64,000 nucleotides of DNA, taken from assembly GCF_033807715.1 (NCBI RefSeq), contig NC_084607.1, positions 1,228,501 to 1,292,500 of the forward strand. The letters are read 5' to 3'. The notes below the pieces were generated by a model. The model had not been told where the DNA came from. It made no database searches and saw only the letters and a program-made list of their open reading frames with translations. A program made the translations under genes and the position numbers. Every line of letters starts with the position of its first letter. The stretch's first letter is position 1. Positions 1 to 13,738 of the stretch are shown here, one piece after another. Origin of the DNA: Cololabis saira. Taxonomy: Eukaryota > Chordata > Actinopteri > Beloniformes > Belonidae.

Positions 1-3000
1 TAGAGGGCAAATAAATGCATTTAAATGCAGTTTCCTTTGTGTCCACTAGAGGGCAAATAAATGCATTTAAATGCAGTAATTTATGTGTCCACTAGAGGGC
101 AAATAAATGCCTTTAAATGCAGTAACTTTTGTGTCCACTAGAGGGCAAATAAATGCATTTAAATGCATTAATTAATGTGTCAACTAGAGGGCAAATAAAT
201 GCATTTAAATGCAGTTTCCTTTGTGTCCACTAGAGGGCAAATAAATGCATTTAAATGCAGTATTTTCTGTGTCCACTAGAGGGCAAATAAATGCATTTAA
301 ACAGTATTTTTTGTGTCCACTAGAGGGCAAATAAATGCATTTAAATGCATTAATTTATGTGTCAACTAGAGGGCAAATAAATGCATTTAAATGCAGTTTC
401 CTTTGTGTCCACTAGAGGGCAAATAAATGCATTTAAATGCATTAATTTATGTGTCAACTAGAGGGCAAATAAATGCATTTAAATGCAGTTTCCTTTGTGT
501 CCACTAGAGGGCAAATAAATGCATTTAAATGCATTTAAATGCAGTAACGTATGTGTCAACTAGAGGGCAAATAAATGCATTTAAATGCAGTTTCCTTTGT
601 GTCCACTAGAGGGCAAATAAATGCATTTAAATGCAGTATTTTTTGTGTCCACTAGAGGGCAAATAAATGCATTTACATACAGTAATTTTTGTGTCCACTA
701 GAGGGCAAATAAATGCATTTAAATGCATTAATTCATGTGTCCACTAGAGGGCAAATAAATACATTTAAATGCAGTAATTCATATGTCCACTAGAGGGCAA
801 ATAAATGCATTTAAATGCAGTAATTTTTGTGTCCACTAGAGGGCAAATAAATGCGTTTAAATGCATTAATTTATGTGTCAACTAGAGGGCAAATAAATGC
901 ATTTAAAACAGTATTTTTTGTGTCCACTAGAGGGCAAATAAATGCATTTAAATGCATTAATTTATGTGTCAACTAGAGGGCAAATAAATGCATTTAAATG
1001 CAGTTTCCTTTGTGTCCACTAGAGGGCAAATAAATGCATTTAAATGCATTAATTTATGTGTCAACTAGAGGGCAAATAAATGCATTTAAATGCAGTTTCC
1101 TTTGTGTCCACTAGAGGGCAAATAAATGCATTTAAATGCATTTAAATGCAGTAACGTATGTGTCAACTAGAGGGCAAATAAATGCATTTAAATGCAGAAT
1201 TTTTTGTGTCCACTAGAGGGCAAATAAATGCATTTAAATGCAGTATTTTTTGTGTCCACTAGAGGGCAAATAAATGCATTTACATACAGTAATTTTTGTG
1301 TCCACTAGAGGGCAAATAAATGCATTTAAATGCATTAATTTATGTGTCAACTAGAGGGCAAATAAATGCATTTAAAACAGTATTTTTTGTGTCCACTAGA
1401 GGGCAAATAAATGCATTTAAATGCATTAATTTATGTGTCAACTAGAGGGCAAATAAATGCATTTAAATGCAGTTTCCTTTGTGTCCACTAGAGGGCAAAT
1501 AAATGCATTTAAATGCATTAATTTATGTGTCAACTAGAGGGCAAATAAATGCATTTAAATGCAGTAACGTATGTGTCAACTAGAGGGCAAATAAATGCAT
1601 TTAAATGCAGAATTTTTTGTGTCCACTAGAGGGCAAATAAATGCATTTAAATGCAGTATTTTTTGTGTCCACTAGAGGGCAAATAAATGCATTTACATAC
1701 AGTAATTTTTGTGTCCACTAGAGGGCAAATAAATGCATTTAAATGCATTAATTCATGTGTCCACTAGAGGGCAAATAAATACATTTAAATGCAGTAATTC
1801 ATATGTCCACTAGAGGGCAAATAAATGCATTTAAATGCAGTAATTTTTGTGTCCACTAGAGGGCAAATAAATGCGTTTAAATGCAGTATTTTTTGTGTCC
1901 ACTAGAGGGCAAATAAATGCATTTAAATGCAGTATTTTTTTTTGTCCACTAGAGGGCAAATAAATGCATTTAAATGCAATAACGTATGTGTCCACTAGAG
2001 GGCAAATAAATGCATTTAAATGCATTTAAATGCAGTAACGTATGTGTCAACTAGAGGGCAAATAAATGCATTTAAATGCAGTTTCCTTTGTGTCCACTAG
2101 AGGGCAAATAAATGCATTTAAATGCAGTATTTTTTGTGTCCACTAGAGGGCAAATAAATGCATTTACATACAGTAATTTTTGTGTCCACTAGAGGGCAAA
2201 TAAATGCATTTAAATGCATTAATTCATGTGTCCACTAGAGGGCAAATAAATGCATTTAAATGCATTAATTCATGTGTCCACTAGAGGGCAAATAAATACA
2301 TTTAAATGCAGTAATTCATATGTCCACTAGAGGGCAAATAAATGCATTTAAATGCAGTAATTTTTGTGTCCACTAGAGGGCAAATAAATGCGTTTAAATG
2401 CAGTATTTTTTGTGTCCACTAGAGGGCAAATAAATGCATTTAAATGCAGTATTTTTTTTTGTCCACTAGAGGGCAAATAAATGCATTTAAATGCAATAAC
2501 GTATGTGTCCACTAGAGGGCAAATAAATGCATTAAAATGCAGTTTCCTTTGTGTCCACTAGAGGGCAAATAAATGCATTTAAATGCAGTATTTTTTGTGT
2601 CCACTAGAGGGCAAATAAATACATTTAAATGCATTTTCCTTTGTGTCCACTAGAGGGCAAATAAATGCATTTAAATGCATGTAAATGCATTAACGTATGT
2701 GTCCACTAGAGGGCAAATAAATGCATTTAAATGCAGTATTTTTTGTGTCCACTAGAGGGCAAATAAATGCATTTAAATGCAGTAACCTTTGTGTCCACTA
2801 GAGGGCAAATAAATGAATTTAAATGCAGTATTTTTTGTGTCCACTAGAGGGCAAATAAATGCATTTAAATGCAGTATTTTTTGTGTCCACTAGAGGGCAA
2901 ATAAATGCATTTAAATGCAGTAACCTTTGTGTCCACTGGAGGGCAAATAAATGCATTTAAATGCAGTAATTAATGTGTCCACTAGAGGTAAAATCAATAT

Positions 3001-6000
3001 ATTTAAATGCAGTAACTTATGTGTCCACTAGAGGGCAAATAAATGCATTTAAATACAGTATTTTATGTGTCCACTAGAGGGCAAATAAATGCATTTAAAT
3101 GCAGTTTCCTTTGTGTCCACTAGAGGGCAAATAAATGCATTTAAATGCAGTAATTTTGTGTCCACTAGAGGGCAAATAAATGCATTTAAATGCATTAATT
3201 CATGTGTCCACTAGAGGGCAAATAAATGCATTTAAATACAATATTTTTTGTGTCTACTAGAGGGCAAATAAATGCATTTAAATGCAGTATTTTTTGTGTC
3301 CACTAGAGGGCAAATAAATGCATTTAAATGCAGTATTTTTTATGTCCACTAGAGGGCAAATAAATGCATTTAAATGCATTAATTTATGTGTCAACTAGAG
3401 GGCAAATAAATGCATTTAAATGCAGTTTGCTTTGTGTCCACTAGAGGGCAAATAAATGCATTTAAATGCAGTATTTTTTGTGTCCACTAGAGGGCAAATA
3501 AATGCATTTAAATGCAGTAATTTATGTGTCCACTAGAGGGCAAATAAATGCATTTAAATGCAGTAACTTTTGTGTCCACTAGAGGGCAAATAAATGCATT
3601 TAAATGCAATAACGTATGTGTCCACTAGAGGGCAAAAAAATGCATTAAAATGCAGTTTCCTTTGTGTCCACTAGAGGGCAAATAAATGCATTTAAATGCA
3701 GTATTTTTTGTGTCCACTAGAGGGCAAATAAATACATTTAAATGCATTTTCCTTTGTGTCCACTAGAGGGCAAATAAATGCATTTAAATGCATGTAAATG
3801 CATTAACGTATGTGTCCACTAGAGGGCAAATAAATGCATTTAAATGCAGTATTTTTTGTGTCCACTAGAGGGCAAATAAATGCATTTAAATGCAGTAACC
3901 TTTGTGTCCACTAGAGGGCAAATAAATGAATTTAAATGCAGTATTTTTTGTGTCCACTACAGGGCAAATAAATGCATTTAAATGCAGTATTTTTTGTGTC
4001 CACTAGAGGGCAAATAAATGCATTTAAATGCAGTAACCTTTGTGTCCACTGGAGGGCAAATAAATGCATTTAAATGCAGTAATTAATGTGTCCACTAGAG
4101 GTAAAATCAATATATTTAAATGCAGTAACTTATGTGTCCACTAGAGGGCAAATAAATGCATTTAAATACAGTATTTTATGTGTCCACTAGAGGGCAAATA
4201 AATGCATTTAAATGCAGTAACGTATGTGTCCACTAGAGGGCAAATAAATGCATTTAAATGCAGTAACTTATGTGTCCACTAGAGGGCAAATAAATGCATT
4301 TAAATGCAGTAATTTGTGTGTCCACTAGAGGGCAAATAAATGCATTTAAATGCAGTAACTTTTGTGTCCACTAGAGGGCAAATAAATGCATTTAAATGCA
4401 TTAATTTATGTTTCATCTAGAGGGCAAATAAATGCATTTAAATGCAGTTTCCTTTGTGTCCACTAGAGGGCAAATAAATGCATTTAAATGCAGTAACTTA
4501 TGTGTCCACTAGAGGGCAAATAAATGCATTTAAATACAATATTTTTTGTGTCTACTAGAGGGCAAATAAATGCATTTAAATGCAGTATTTTTTGTGTCCA
4601 CTAGAGGGCAAATAAATGCATTTAAATGCAGTATTTTTTGTGTCCACTAGAGGGCAAATAAATGCATTTAAATGCATTAATTTATGTGTCAACTAGATAC
4701 GTAAATGCAGTTTCCTTTGTGTCCATTAGAGGGCAAATAAATGCATTTAAATGCAGTAATTTGTGTGTCCACTAGAGGGCAAATAAATCCATTTAAATGC
4801 AGTAACGTATGTGTCCACTAGAGGGCAAATAAATGCATATAAATGCATTTAAATGCAGTAACGTATGTGTCCACTAGAGGGCAAATAAATGCATTTAAAT
4901 GCAGTAACTTATGTGTCCACTAGAGGGCAAATAAATGCATTTAAATGCAGTAATTTGTGTGTCCACTAGAGGGCAAATAAATGCATTTAAATGCAGTTTC
5001 CTTTGTGTCCACTAGAGGGCAAATAAATGCATTTAAATGCAGTAATTTTGTGTCCACTAGAGGGCAAATAAATGCATTTAAATGCATTAATTCATGTGTC
5101 CACTAGAGGGCAAATAAATGCATTTAAATACAATATTTTTTGTGTCTACTAGAGGGCAAATAAATGCATTTAAATGCAGTATTTTTTGTGTCCACTAGAG
5201 GGCAAATAAATGCATTTAAATGCAGTATTTTTTATGTCCACTAGAGGGCAAATAAATGCATTTAAATGCATTAATTTATGTGTCAACTAGAGGGCAAATA
5301 AATGCATTTAAATGCAGTTTCCTTTGTGTCCACTAGAGGGAAAATAAATGCATTTAAATGCAGTATTTTTTGTGTCCACTAGAGGGCAAATAAATGCATT
5401 TAAATGCATTAATTCATGTGTCCACTAGAGGGCAAATAAATAATTTTAATGCAGTAACTTTTGAGTCCACCTGAGGGCAAATAAATGCATTTATATGCAG
5501 TTTGCTTTGTGTCCACTAGAGGGCAAATAAATGCATTTAAATGCAGTAATTTTTGTGTCCACTAGAGGGCAAATAAATGCATTTAAATGCAGTGTTTTTT
5601 GTGTCCACTAGAGGGCAAATAAATGCATTTAAATGCAGTAATTTTTGTGTCCACTAGAGGGCAAATAAATGCATTTAAATGCAGTAATTTTTGTGTCCAC
5701 TAGAGGGCAAATAAATGCATTTAAATGCAGTTTCCTTTGTGTCCACTAGAGGGCAAATGAATGCATTTAAATGCAGTGTTTTTTGTGTCCACTAGAGGGC
5801 AAATAAATGCATTTACATACAGTAATTTTTGTGTCCACTAGAGGGCAAATAAATGCATTTAAATGCATTAATTTATGTGTCAACTAGAGGGCAAATAAAT
5901 GCATTTAAATGCAGTTTCCTTTGTGTCCACTAGAGGGCAAATGAATGCATTTAAATGCAGAATTTTTTGTGTCTACTAGAGGGCAAATAAATGCATTTAA

Positions 6001-9000
6001 ATGCAGTATTTTTTGTGTCCACTAGAGGGCAAATAAATGCATTTACATACAGTAATTTTTGTGTCCACTAGAGGGCAAATAAATGCATTTAAGTGCAGTA
6101 ATTCATATGTCCACTAGAGGGCAAATAAATCAATTGAAATGCACTAACTTTTGTGTCCACTAGAGGGCAAATAAATACATTTAAATGCAGTAATTAAGGT
6201 GTCCACTAGAGGGCAAATAAATGCATTTAAATGCAGTAATTTGTGTGTCCACTAGAGGGCAAATAAATGCATTTAAATGCAGTAATTAAGGTGTCCACTA
6301 GAGGGAAAATCAATGTATTTAAATGCAGTAATTTGTGTGTCCACTAGAGGGGAAATAAATGCATTTAAATGCAGTTTCCTTTGTGTCCACTAGAGGGCAA
6401 ATAAATGCATTTAAATGCAGTAATTAATGTGTCCACTAGAGCGGAAATAAATGCATTTAAATGCAGTTTCCTTTGAGTCCACTAGAGGGCAAATAAATAA
6501 TTTTAATGCAGTAACTTTTGAGTCCACTAGAGGGCAAATAAATGCATTTAAATGCAGTAACTTATATGTCCACTAGAGGGCAAATAAATGCATTTAAATG
6601 CAGTATTTTTTGTGTCCGCTAGAGGACAAAAAAATAATTTGAATGCAGTAACTTTTGTGTCCATTAGAGGGCAAATAAATGCATTTAAATGCATTTAAAT
6701 GCAGTAACGTATTTGTCCACTAGAGGGCAAATAAATGCATTTAAATGCAGTAATTTATGTGTCCACTAGAGGGCAAATAAATGCATTTAAATGCAGTAAC
6801 TTTTGTGTCCACTAGAGGGCAAATAAATGCATTTAAATGCAGTATTTTTTTGTCCACTAGAGGGCAAATGAATGCATTTAAATGCAATAACGTATGTGTC
6901 CACTAGAGGGCAAATAAATGCATTTAAATGCAGTTTCCTTTGTGTCCACTAGAGGGCAAATAAATGCATTTAAATGCAGTATTTTTTGTGTCCACTAGAG
7001 GGCAAATAAATGCATTTAAATGCAGTAACCTTTGTGTCCACTAGAGGGCAAATAAATGAATTTAAATGCAGTATTTTTTGTGTCCACTAGAGGGCAAATA
7101 AATGCATTTAAATGCATTTAAATGCAGTATTTTTTTGTCCACTAGAGGGCAAATGAATGCATTTAAATGCAGTATTTTTTTTGTCCACTAGAGGGCAAAT
7201 AAATGCATTTAAATGCAGTATTTTTTGTGTCCACTAGAGGACAAATAAATAATTTGAATGCAGTAATTTATGTGTCCACTAGAGGGAAAATAAATGCATT
7301 TAAATGCAGTAACGTATGTGTCCACTAGAGGGCAAATAAATGCATTTAAATGCAGTAATTTATATGTCCACTAGAGGGAAAATAAATGCATTTAAATGCA
7401 GTTTCCTTTGTGTCCACTAGAGGGCAAATAAATTCATTTAAATGCAGTATTTTTTGTGTCCACTAGAGGGCAAATAAATACATTTAAATGAAGTTTCTTT
7501 TGTGTCCACTAGAGGGCAAATAAATGCATTTAAATGCATTTAAATGTAGTAACGTATGTGTCCACTAGAGGGCGAATAAATGCATTTAAATGCAGTATGT
7601 TTTGTGTCCACTAGAGGGCAAATAAATGTATTTAAATGCAGCAATGTTTGTGTCCACTAGAGGGCAAATAAATGCATTTAAATGCAGTTTCCTTTGTGTC
7701 CACTAGAGGGCAAATAAATGCATTTAAATGCAGTATTTTCTGTGTCAACTAGAGGGCAAATAAATGCATTTAAATGCAGTTTCCTTTGTGTCCACTAGAG
7801 GGCAAATAAATGCATTTAAATGCAGTATTTTCTGTGTCAACTAGAGGGAAAATAAATGCATTTAAATGCAGTAACGTATGTGTCCACTAGAGGGCAAATA
7901 AATGCATTTAAATGCAGTAATTTATATGTCCACTAGAGGGAAAATAAATGCATTTAAATGCAGTTTCCTTTGTGTCCACTAGAGGGCAAATAAATTCATT
8001 TAAATGCAGTATTTTTTGTGTCCACTAGAGGGCAAATAAATACATTTAAATGCAGTTTCTTTTGTGTCTACTAGAGGGCAAATAAATGCATTTAAATGCA
8101 TGTAAATGCAGTAACGTATGTGTCCACTAGAGGGCAAATAAATGCATTTAAATGCATTTAAATGCAGTAACTTTTGTGACCACTAGAGGGCAAATAAATG
8201 CATTTAAATGCAGTATTTTTTGTGTCCACTAGAGGGCAAATAAATGTATTTAAATGCAGCAATGTTTGTGTCCACTAGAGGGCAAATAAATGCATTTAAA
8301 TGCAGTTTCCTTTGTGTCCACTAGAGGGCAAATAAATGCATTTAAATGCAGTATTTTCTGTGTCCACTAGAGGGCAAATAAGTAATTTAAATGCAGTCAT
8401 TTATATGTCCACTAGAGGGCAAATAAATCATTTAAATGCAGTAATGCATGTGTCCAGTAGAGGGCAAATAAATCATTTTAATGCAGTAACGTATGTGTCC
8501 ACTAGAGGGCAAATAAATACATTTAAATGCAGTAATTTATTTGTCCACTAGAGGGCAAATAAATACATTTAAATGCAGTCATTTATGTGTCCACTAGAGG
8601 GCAAATAAATGCATTTAAATTTAGTAATTTATTTGTCCACTAGAGGGCAAATAAATTCATTTAAATGCAGTAATTTATCTGTCCACTAGAGGGCAAATAA
8701 ATGCATTTAAATGCAGTAATTTATCTGTCCACTAGAGGGCAAATAAATGCATTTAAATTTAGTAATTTATTTGTCCACTAGAGGGCAAATAAATTCATTT
8801 AAATGCAGTAATTTATCTGTCCACTAGAGGGCAAATAAATGCATTTAAATGCAGTAATTTATCTGTCCACTAGAGGGCAAATAAATGCATTTAAATGCAG
8901 TATTTTCTGTGTCAACTAGAGGGCAAATAAATGCATTTAAATGCAGTTTCCTTTGTGTCCACTAGAGGGCAAATAAATGCATTTAAATGCAGTATTTTCT

Positions 9001-10633
9001 GTGTCAACTAGAGGGAAAATAAATGCATTTAAATGCAGTAACGTATGTGTCCACTAGAGGGCAAATAAATGCATTTAAATGCAGTAATTTATATGTCCAC
9101 TAGAGGGAAAATAAATGCATTTAAATGCAGTTTCCTTTGTGTCCACTAGAGGGCAAATAAATTCATTTAAATGCAGTATTTTTTGTGTCCACTAGAGGGC
9201 AAATAAATACATTTAAATGCAGTTTCTTTTGTGTCTACTAGAGGGCAAATAAATGCATTTAAATGCATGTAAATGCAGTAACGTATGTGTCCACTAGAGG
9301 GCAAATAAATGCATTTAAATGCATTTAAATGCAGTAACTTTTGTGACCACTAGAGGGCAAATAAATGCATTTAAATGCAGTATTTTTTGTGTCCACTAGA
9401 GGGCAAATAAATGTATTTAAATGCAGCAATGTTTGTGTCCACTAGAGGGCAAATAAATGCATTTAAATGCAGTTTCCTTTGTGTCCACTAGAGGGCAAAT
9501 AAATGCATTTAAATGCAGTATTTTCTGTGTCCACTAGAGGGCAAATAAGTAATTTAAATGCAGTCATTTATATGTCCACTAGAGGGCAAATAAATCATTT
9601 AAATGCAGTAATGCATGTGTCCAGTAGAGGGCAAATAAATCATTTTAATGCAGTAACGTATGTGTCCACTAGAGGGCAAATAAATACATTTAAATGCAGT
9701 AATTTATTTGTCCACTAGAGGGCAAATAAATACATTTAAATGCAGTCATTTATGTGTCCACTAGAGGGCAAATAAATGCATTTAAATTTAGTAATTTATT
9801 TGTCCACTAGAGGGCAAATAAATTCATTTAAATGCAGTAATTTATCTGTCCACTAGAGGGCAAATAAATGCATTTAAATGCAGTAATTTATCTGTCCACT
9901 AGAGGGCAAATAAATGCATTTAAATTTAGTAATTTATTTGTCCACTAGAGGGCAAATAAATTCATTTAAATGCAGTAATTTATCTGTCCACTAGAGGGCA
10001 AATAAATGCATTTAAATGCAGTAATTTATCTGTCCACTAGAGGGCAAATAAATGCATTTAAATGCAGTACATTTTGTGTCCACTAGAGGGCAAATAAATG
10101 CATTTATATGCAGTAACTTTTGTGTCCACTAGAGGGCAAATAAATGCATTTAAATGCAGTAATTTATGTGTCCACTAGAGGGCAAATAAATGCATTTAAA
10201 TGCAGTAATTTATGTGTCCACTAGAAGGCAAGTCAATGCATTTAAATGCAGTAACTTATACGTCCACTAGAGGGCAAATAAATCCATTTAAATGCAGTAT
10301 TTTTTGTGTCCACTAGAGGGCAAATAAATTAATTTAAATGCAGTAACTTTTGTGACCACTAGAGGGCAAATAAATGCATTTAAATGCAGTAATTTATGTG
10401 TCCACTAGAGGGCAAATAAATTCATTTAAATGCAGTATTTTTTGTGTCCACTAGAGGGCAAAAAAATGCATTTAAATGCAGTAACTTATATGTCCACTAG
10501 AGGGCTAATATACATGAATACTGCAGTATTTTTTGTGTCCACTAGAGGGCAAATAAATGCATTTAAATGCACTATTTTTTGTGTCCACTAGAGGGCAAAT
10601 AAATAATATAAATGCAGTAATGTATATGTCCGC
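1..10633 (+). repeat. 46-bp satellite array with CTCF-like core in most units
   Basis: The tract is a head-to-tail array with a basic 46-bp period (about 230 copies), cut by the left window edge. A typical unit contains CCACTAGAGGGC, then AAATAAA, then the perfect 14-nt palindrome TGCATTTAAATGCA, then a variable 8-10 nt spacer (TTTCCTTT, TATTTTTT, TAATTTAT, TAACGTAT and others). Some units gain an extra 10 nt (ATTTAAATGC duplicated). Others have shortened palindromes, mainly after about 8.3 kb and between 6.1 and 7.3 kb. Spacer variants recur in the same order over long distances, so the array has higher-order structure. No gene or transposon interrupts it. Short ORFs inside are only translations of the unit. 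Confidence 0.98.
7734..10067 (+). repeat. Two tandem 1167-bp higher-order copies within the satellite
   Basis: The block 7734-8900 is repeated at 8901-10067 with a constant offset of 1167 bp, including the same unusual spacers and the same shortened palindromes. The 71-codon readings starting at 8336 and 9503 are identical. A smaller case with a 1113-bp offset is seen around 2678 and 3791, where a rare CATGTAAATGC variant recurs. This indicates recent segmental amplification on top of single-unit expansion. Confidence 0.9.
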
Positions 10634-12911
10634 TGGATGGTTACGCTCTTTAATGAACAGCTGGATTGTTACGCTCCTTGGTGAACAGCTGAATGGTTAC
10701 ACTCAGCAGGGGATCCTGATAAAGAGCGACTCTCTCTCTCTCCTTCTCTCCTCATCTCAGTGTGGATGAGTGGTGCATTATGGGTACTGCAGCTGGGCCT
10801 CCTTCAGCTCCAGGTCGGTTCAAAGGCGTTCACATCGAGGCGTGCAGGGTCCCTGGTTAAGCTTTCTGGGGCTCAGAACGTCGGCCGGTCACTCGTTGCA
10901 GCTACAGACAGACGATTCTTCAGTCACGATCATGGAGGAGGCTGGTCCGTAGCTAGTAGCTCTTCGTGCTAAAATAGGAGCTGTGACCTACTTCATGGCT
11001 CACAGAGAACTCCATTGGACTGTGGACAGGTCCAAGGTAGGAAAGACCTGGAGGGAAAAGAGAAAAAGAAAGAGAATTGGTCGAGAGAGAGAGGGGGGGC
11101 TGCTCTTTATAGCTGGCCCATGCTGCGACTGCGGCCCCCCCTGCGGTTTGGGGTCCAGGCCCAATGAGAGGGCGATTCCTCATCACGGAAGGGCCGTAAA
11201 TGCAAATCCTGCTTGGACTTTGAGTCATTATGATGGTTCCTTTGTTCCAACCATGCGGTCAGTTTGTAAGAAAATCCAGGCTGGTCTAAGAGTTAGACCT
11301 CAGAGCTGGGCCTTAAAGTTCAAATGAAGGCTTCCCATGTTCACATAGGACTATGGCCCGACAGGATGCAATCCTACAATTTTAGAGTCGCCAACTACAT
11401 AATGCAATCCTCCGTGTTGTGCTAGTTAATGAAAAATAGTAACTAGTTACCTTTACTAGTTACTTAATTAGAAAAGTAACTCAGTTAGTAACTCAGTTAC
11501 TTAGACCAAGAAGTAATGCGTTACTATGAAAAGTAACTATTTAGTTACTTTAAATAAAAAAATGTTTTTAAATGCTCCCATTAATCCCCTCTAGCCTTCA
11601 TTTCAGCAGGTTCTGCATGGATTTACATTGTGCATCGTGTTCTGCATTCTGATTGGCTCAACAGTCTCCCCGCTTCTTCACTTCCTGTGTCAATAACGTT
11701 GGTTGCTTAGCAACAAGCTGAGAACGGCCAATGAGCCTCAGCAGCAGCTCAGGAACAGAACCCTTTGATGAATCGTTTATTACAGTCTCCAATATAATCA
11801 ATGGTAGCATGTCGGTTTATAAGAATCTTTTTGCCCAGAAGAAAAAACAGCGACAAAACGACCTATAACTATTTTCTTCTCTTGAAAAAACACACCTGCA
11901 CCGTGGCTTTAGGAGAAAAATACGCTACAGAGTCGGGATGCAGAGGCTCAGAAGAGCAGTGGAATACGTGCAAGGCGGTGCTGATCTCTGCAATTTGAAG
12001 CCTTCTATAATAATTGTAAAAAGAATTTCACTTACCACGGGTTCTTTTTGGAACGTAACCCCTGCGAAAAACCAGGGATTACTGTAATGACAATATCTCC
12101 ACGTTGCAAAACTCGCCTTCTCTTGGCTCATGACCGTCATGTTTTTGAATGCACACAAAAAATCCAAATCCGACAGCACTCGATCACAAGAGGGTTATAC
12201 TGTACAAACATAGAACACAAAACCTCCACATCTCAACTTCCAATAAAAAATTAAGTCAGTCAAAGTCCAGACACACCAAGACATATTTCATAGTGCTATA
12301 ATCATGCCAAATATTCTAACCAAAAATTCTACTCATTGCACTAATTGAAAATACCAGATGTAGGAAACACTTCATGTCATAATTTTCCTATCCTAAGTTG
12401 GGGCTGGTCCGTTAAAGAACCAAAATGATGTCCAAACATAAACCCTCAAAACAAAACGGAAACAAAACCAAAAACCTAACAAAACAAACAGAGGGAAACC
12501 CCACTTAAAACAAACAAGACAACAAAACAACACAAACCATTGCACTCACTATGCCTTACCTTGCCTTACCTTGACTGGCACTATGTAACTTTGAGGAGCA
12601 TGGTAGGAACCCTGCCACACTAAAAAACTACACATTTTTACAGCTTTGACTGCTTTACGGCATACGTCACTTCCCCCTCCTTCCCGATTCGCAGTCGAGA
12701 CGAAAATGGGCGGGGACCTGTTGCTGTGTTGTAGCTGCAGCAGCTCCACACAACAGACGTGGGGAAAAGATCCTAATGGTTTAACTTTTCAACGGTTTCC
12801 TGCTCGGAGGCAGAACCACGCAGGCCAAGTATCTGACATAACAAAGTAAAAGAGTGAAAGAGTCGTCGGCTCGCTTTGGATCGCGGCTGTAACGACCAAA
12901 CCTTCCACACA
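10634..12911. other. Gene-poor spacer, no supported gene
   Basis: No coding region, RNA gene or clear splice-bounded exon is supported. 11408-11563 is rich in AGTAACTAGTTACTTTT-like palindromic words, typical of degraded hAT-type element ends in fish. The reading frames of 60-114 codons across 10.76-11.33 kb overlap on both strands without recognisable motifs and look like chance ORFs in GC-richer sequence. Confidence 0.5.
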
Positions 12912-12915
12912 GTAA

Positions 12916-13055
12916 AGCCTGAATTATGGTTCTGCGTTAAATCAACGCACACCTACGGCGTAGGGTATGCGGCGACGCGCAACGTACGGTGCGTGTCGAC
13001 GCGTACCCTACGCCGTAGGCTCTGCGTCGATTTAACGCAGAACCATAAACAGCCT
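12916..13055. mobile_element. Short palindromic MITE, Harbinger-like family, copy A
   Basis: The whole segment is an imperfect palindrome. The left end AGCCTGAATTATGGTTCTGC mirrors the right end GCAGAACCATAAACAGCCT, and the centre is CpG-rich (CCTACGGCGTAGGG and its reverse). TAA flanks both sides. The same family recurs at 35593, 38413, 39641 and 45899, and as a half-copy near 41470. A 3-bp TWA target site is typical of PIF/Harbinger (ISL2EU-like); superfamily assignment is inference. Confidence 0.8.
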
Positions 13056-13288
13056 TAAACCACAAACACTCACAGACCGGGTCGGATCAAAACACGGGTT
13101 TTATTCCCCACTTCTCCAGCTAAACGCAGTTGCTGGCCAGCTCTCTGCGGTGCAATTAACCCCAATCTTCAGATAAAACTAGTTTGTTGAGGAAAAAATA
13201 TTAACTCTTATTTGTAGCTGCAGAGGAAAAAAATAATCTCACGAGGAAAAAAAAATATTGCTCACGCCTCTTCACCATAATATAGCGG

Positions 13289-13560
13289 TCAAAAAAAAGA
13301 AAAGAGAAGTAAGAGGGATACAAAACATGTACTGTATGTTGTACTATTATACAAATTTATTGAAACACATGGGTCTTCAGTAGGGATTTCATATGGATCC
13401 AGACCGTTAATAATAATAATTTTCTCCATATACCGCTGCCTGCCTTCCTTGTTTAAGGTATCCCGGTAAATTCCAGTTCCTTTCCAGCAGTTTAACATCT
13501 TTTTTTTTGCGTTCCGTCTGTTCACTTGGTGAAACAGAAAAGTCCGTCCCGGGACGGCCG
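13289..13560 (-). pseudogene. Retroelement-type coding fragment (broken)
   Basis: On the minus strand one frame reads KEGRQRYMEKIIIINGLDPY followed by EIP. From memory this resembles a short domain found in many repetitive fish proteins (often written RYxEKL-x-LINGxDPYE). The reading frame breaks directly upstream and the end is low complexity. An AATAAA lies downstream on the minus strand near 13360. I cannot assign a precise element, and a real host exon is unlikely given the surrounding debris. Confidence 0.35.
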
Positions 13561-13738
13561 TCTTGATTCGTTTGTTTGTTTGTTTGTTTGTTTTGATTCA
13601 CTATCAAAACAAATGCAGCGACGGGACAGGAGTTTTCCGGCAGTACCCGCTGATGCTCATGGGAAACGTAGAGTTCTTTCTGGTAAAACACTACCGCTTT
13701 TGTCCAAAAGATGCCGCCAAACTCAGAAAAGCTGAAAG

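Noticed and set aside
1..10633. CRISPR-like array
   Set aside because: Spacers are 8-10 nt variants of one another, the host is a vertebrate and no cas genes exist.
10760..11327. Possible exon cluster in the GC-richer segment after the satellite
   Set aside because: Frames overlap on both strands with no motif, and no convincing paired splice sites; left as unassigned spacer.
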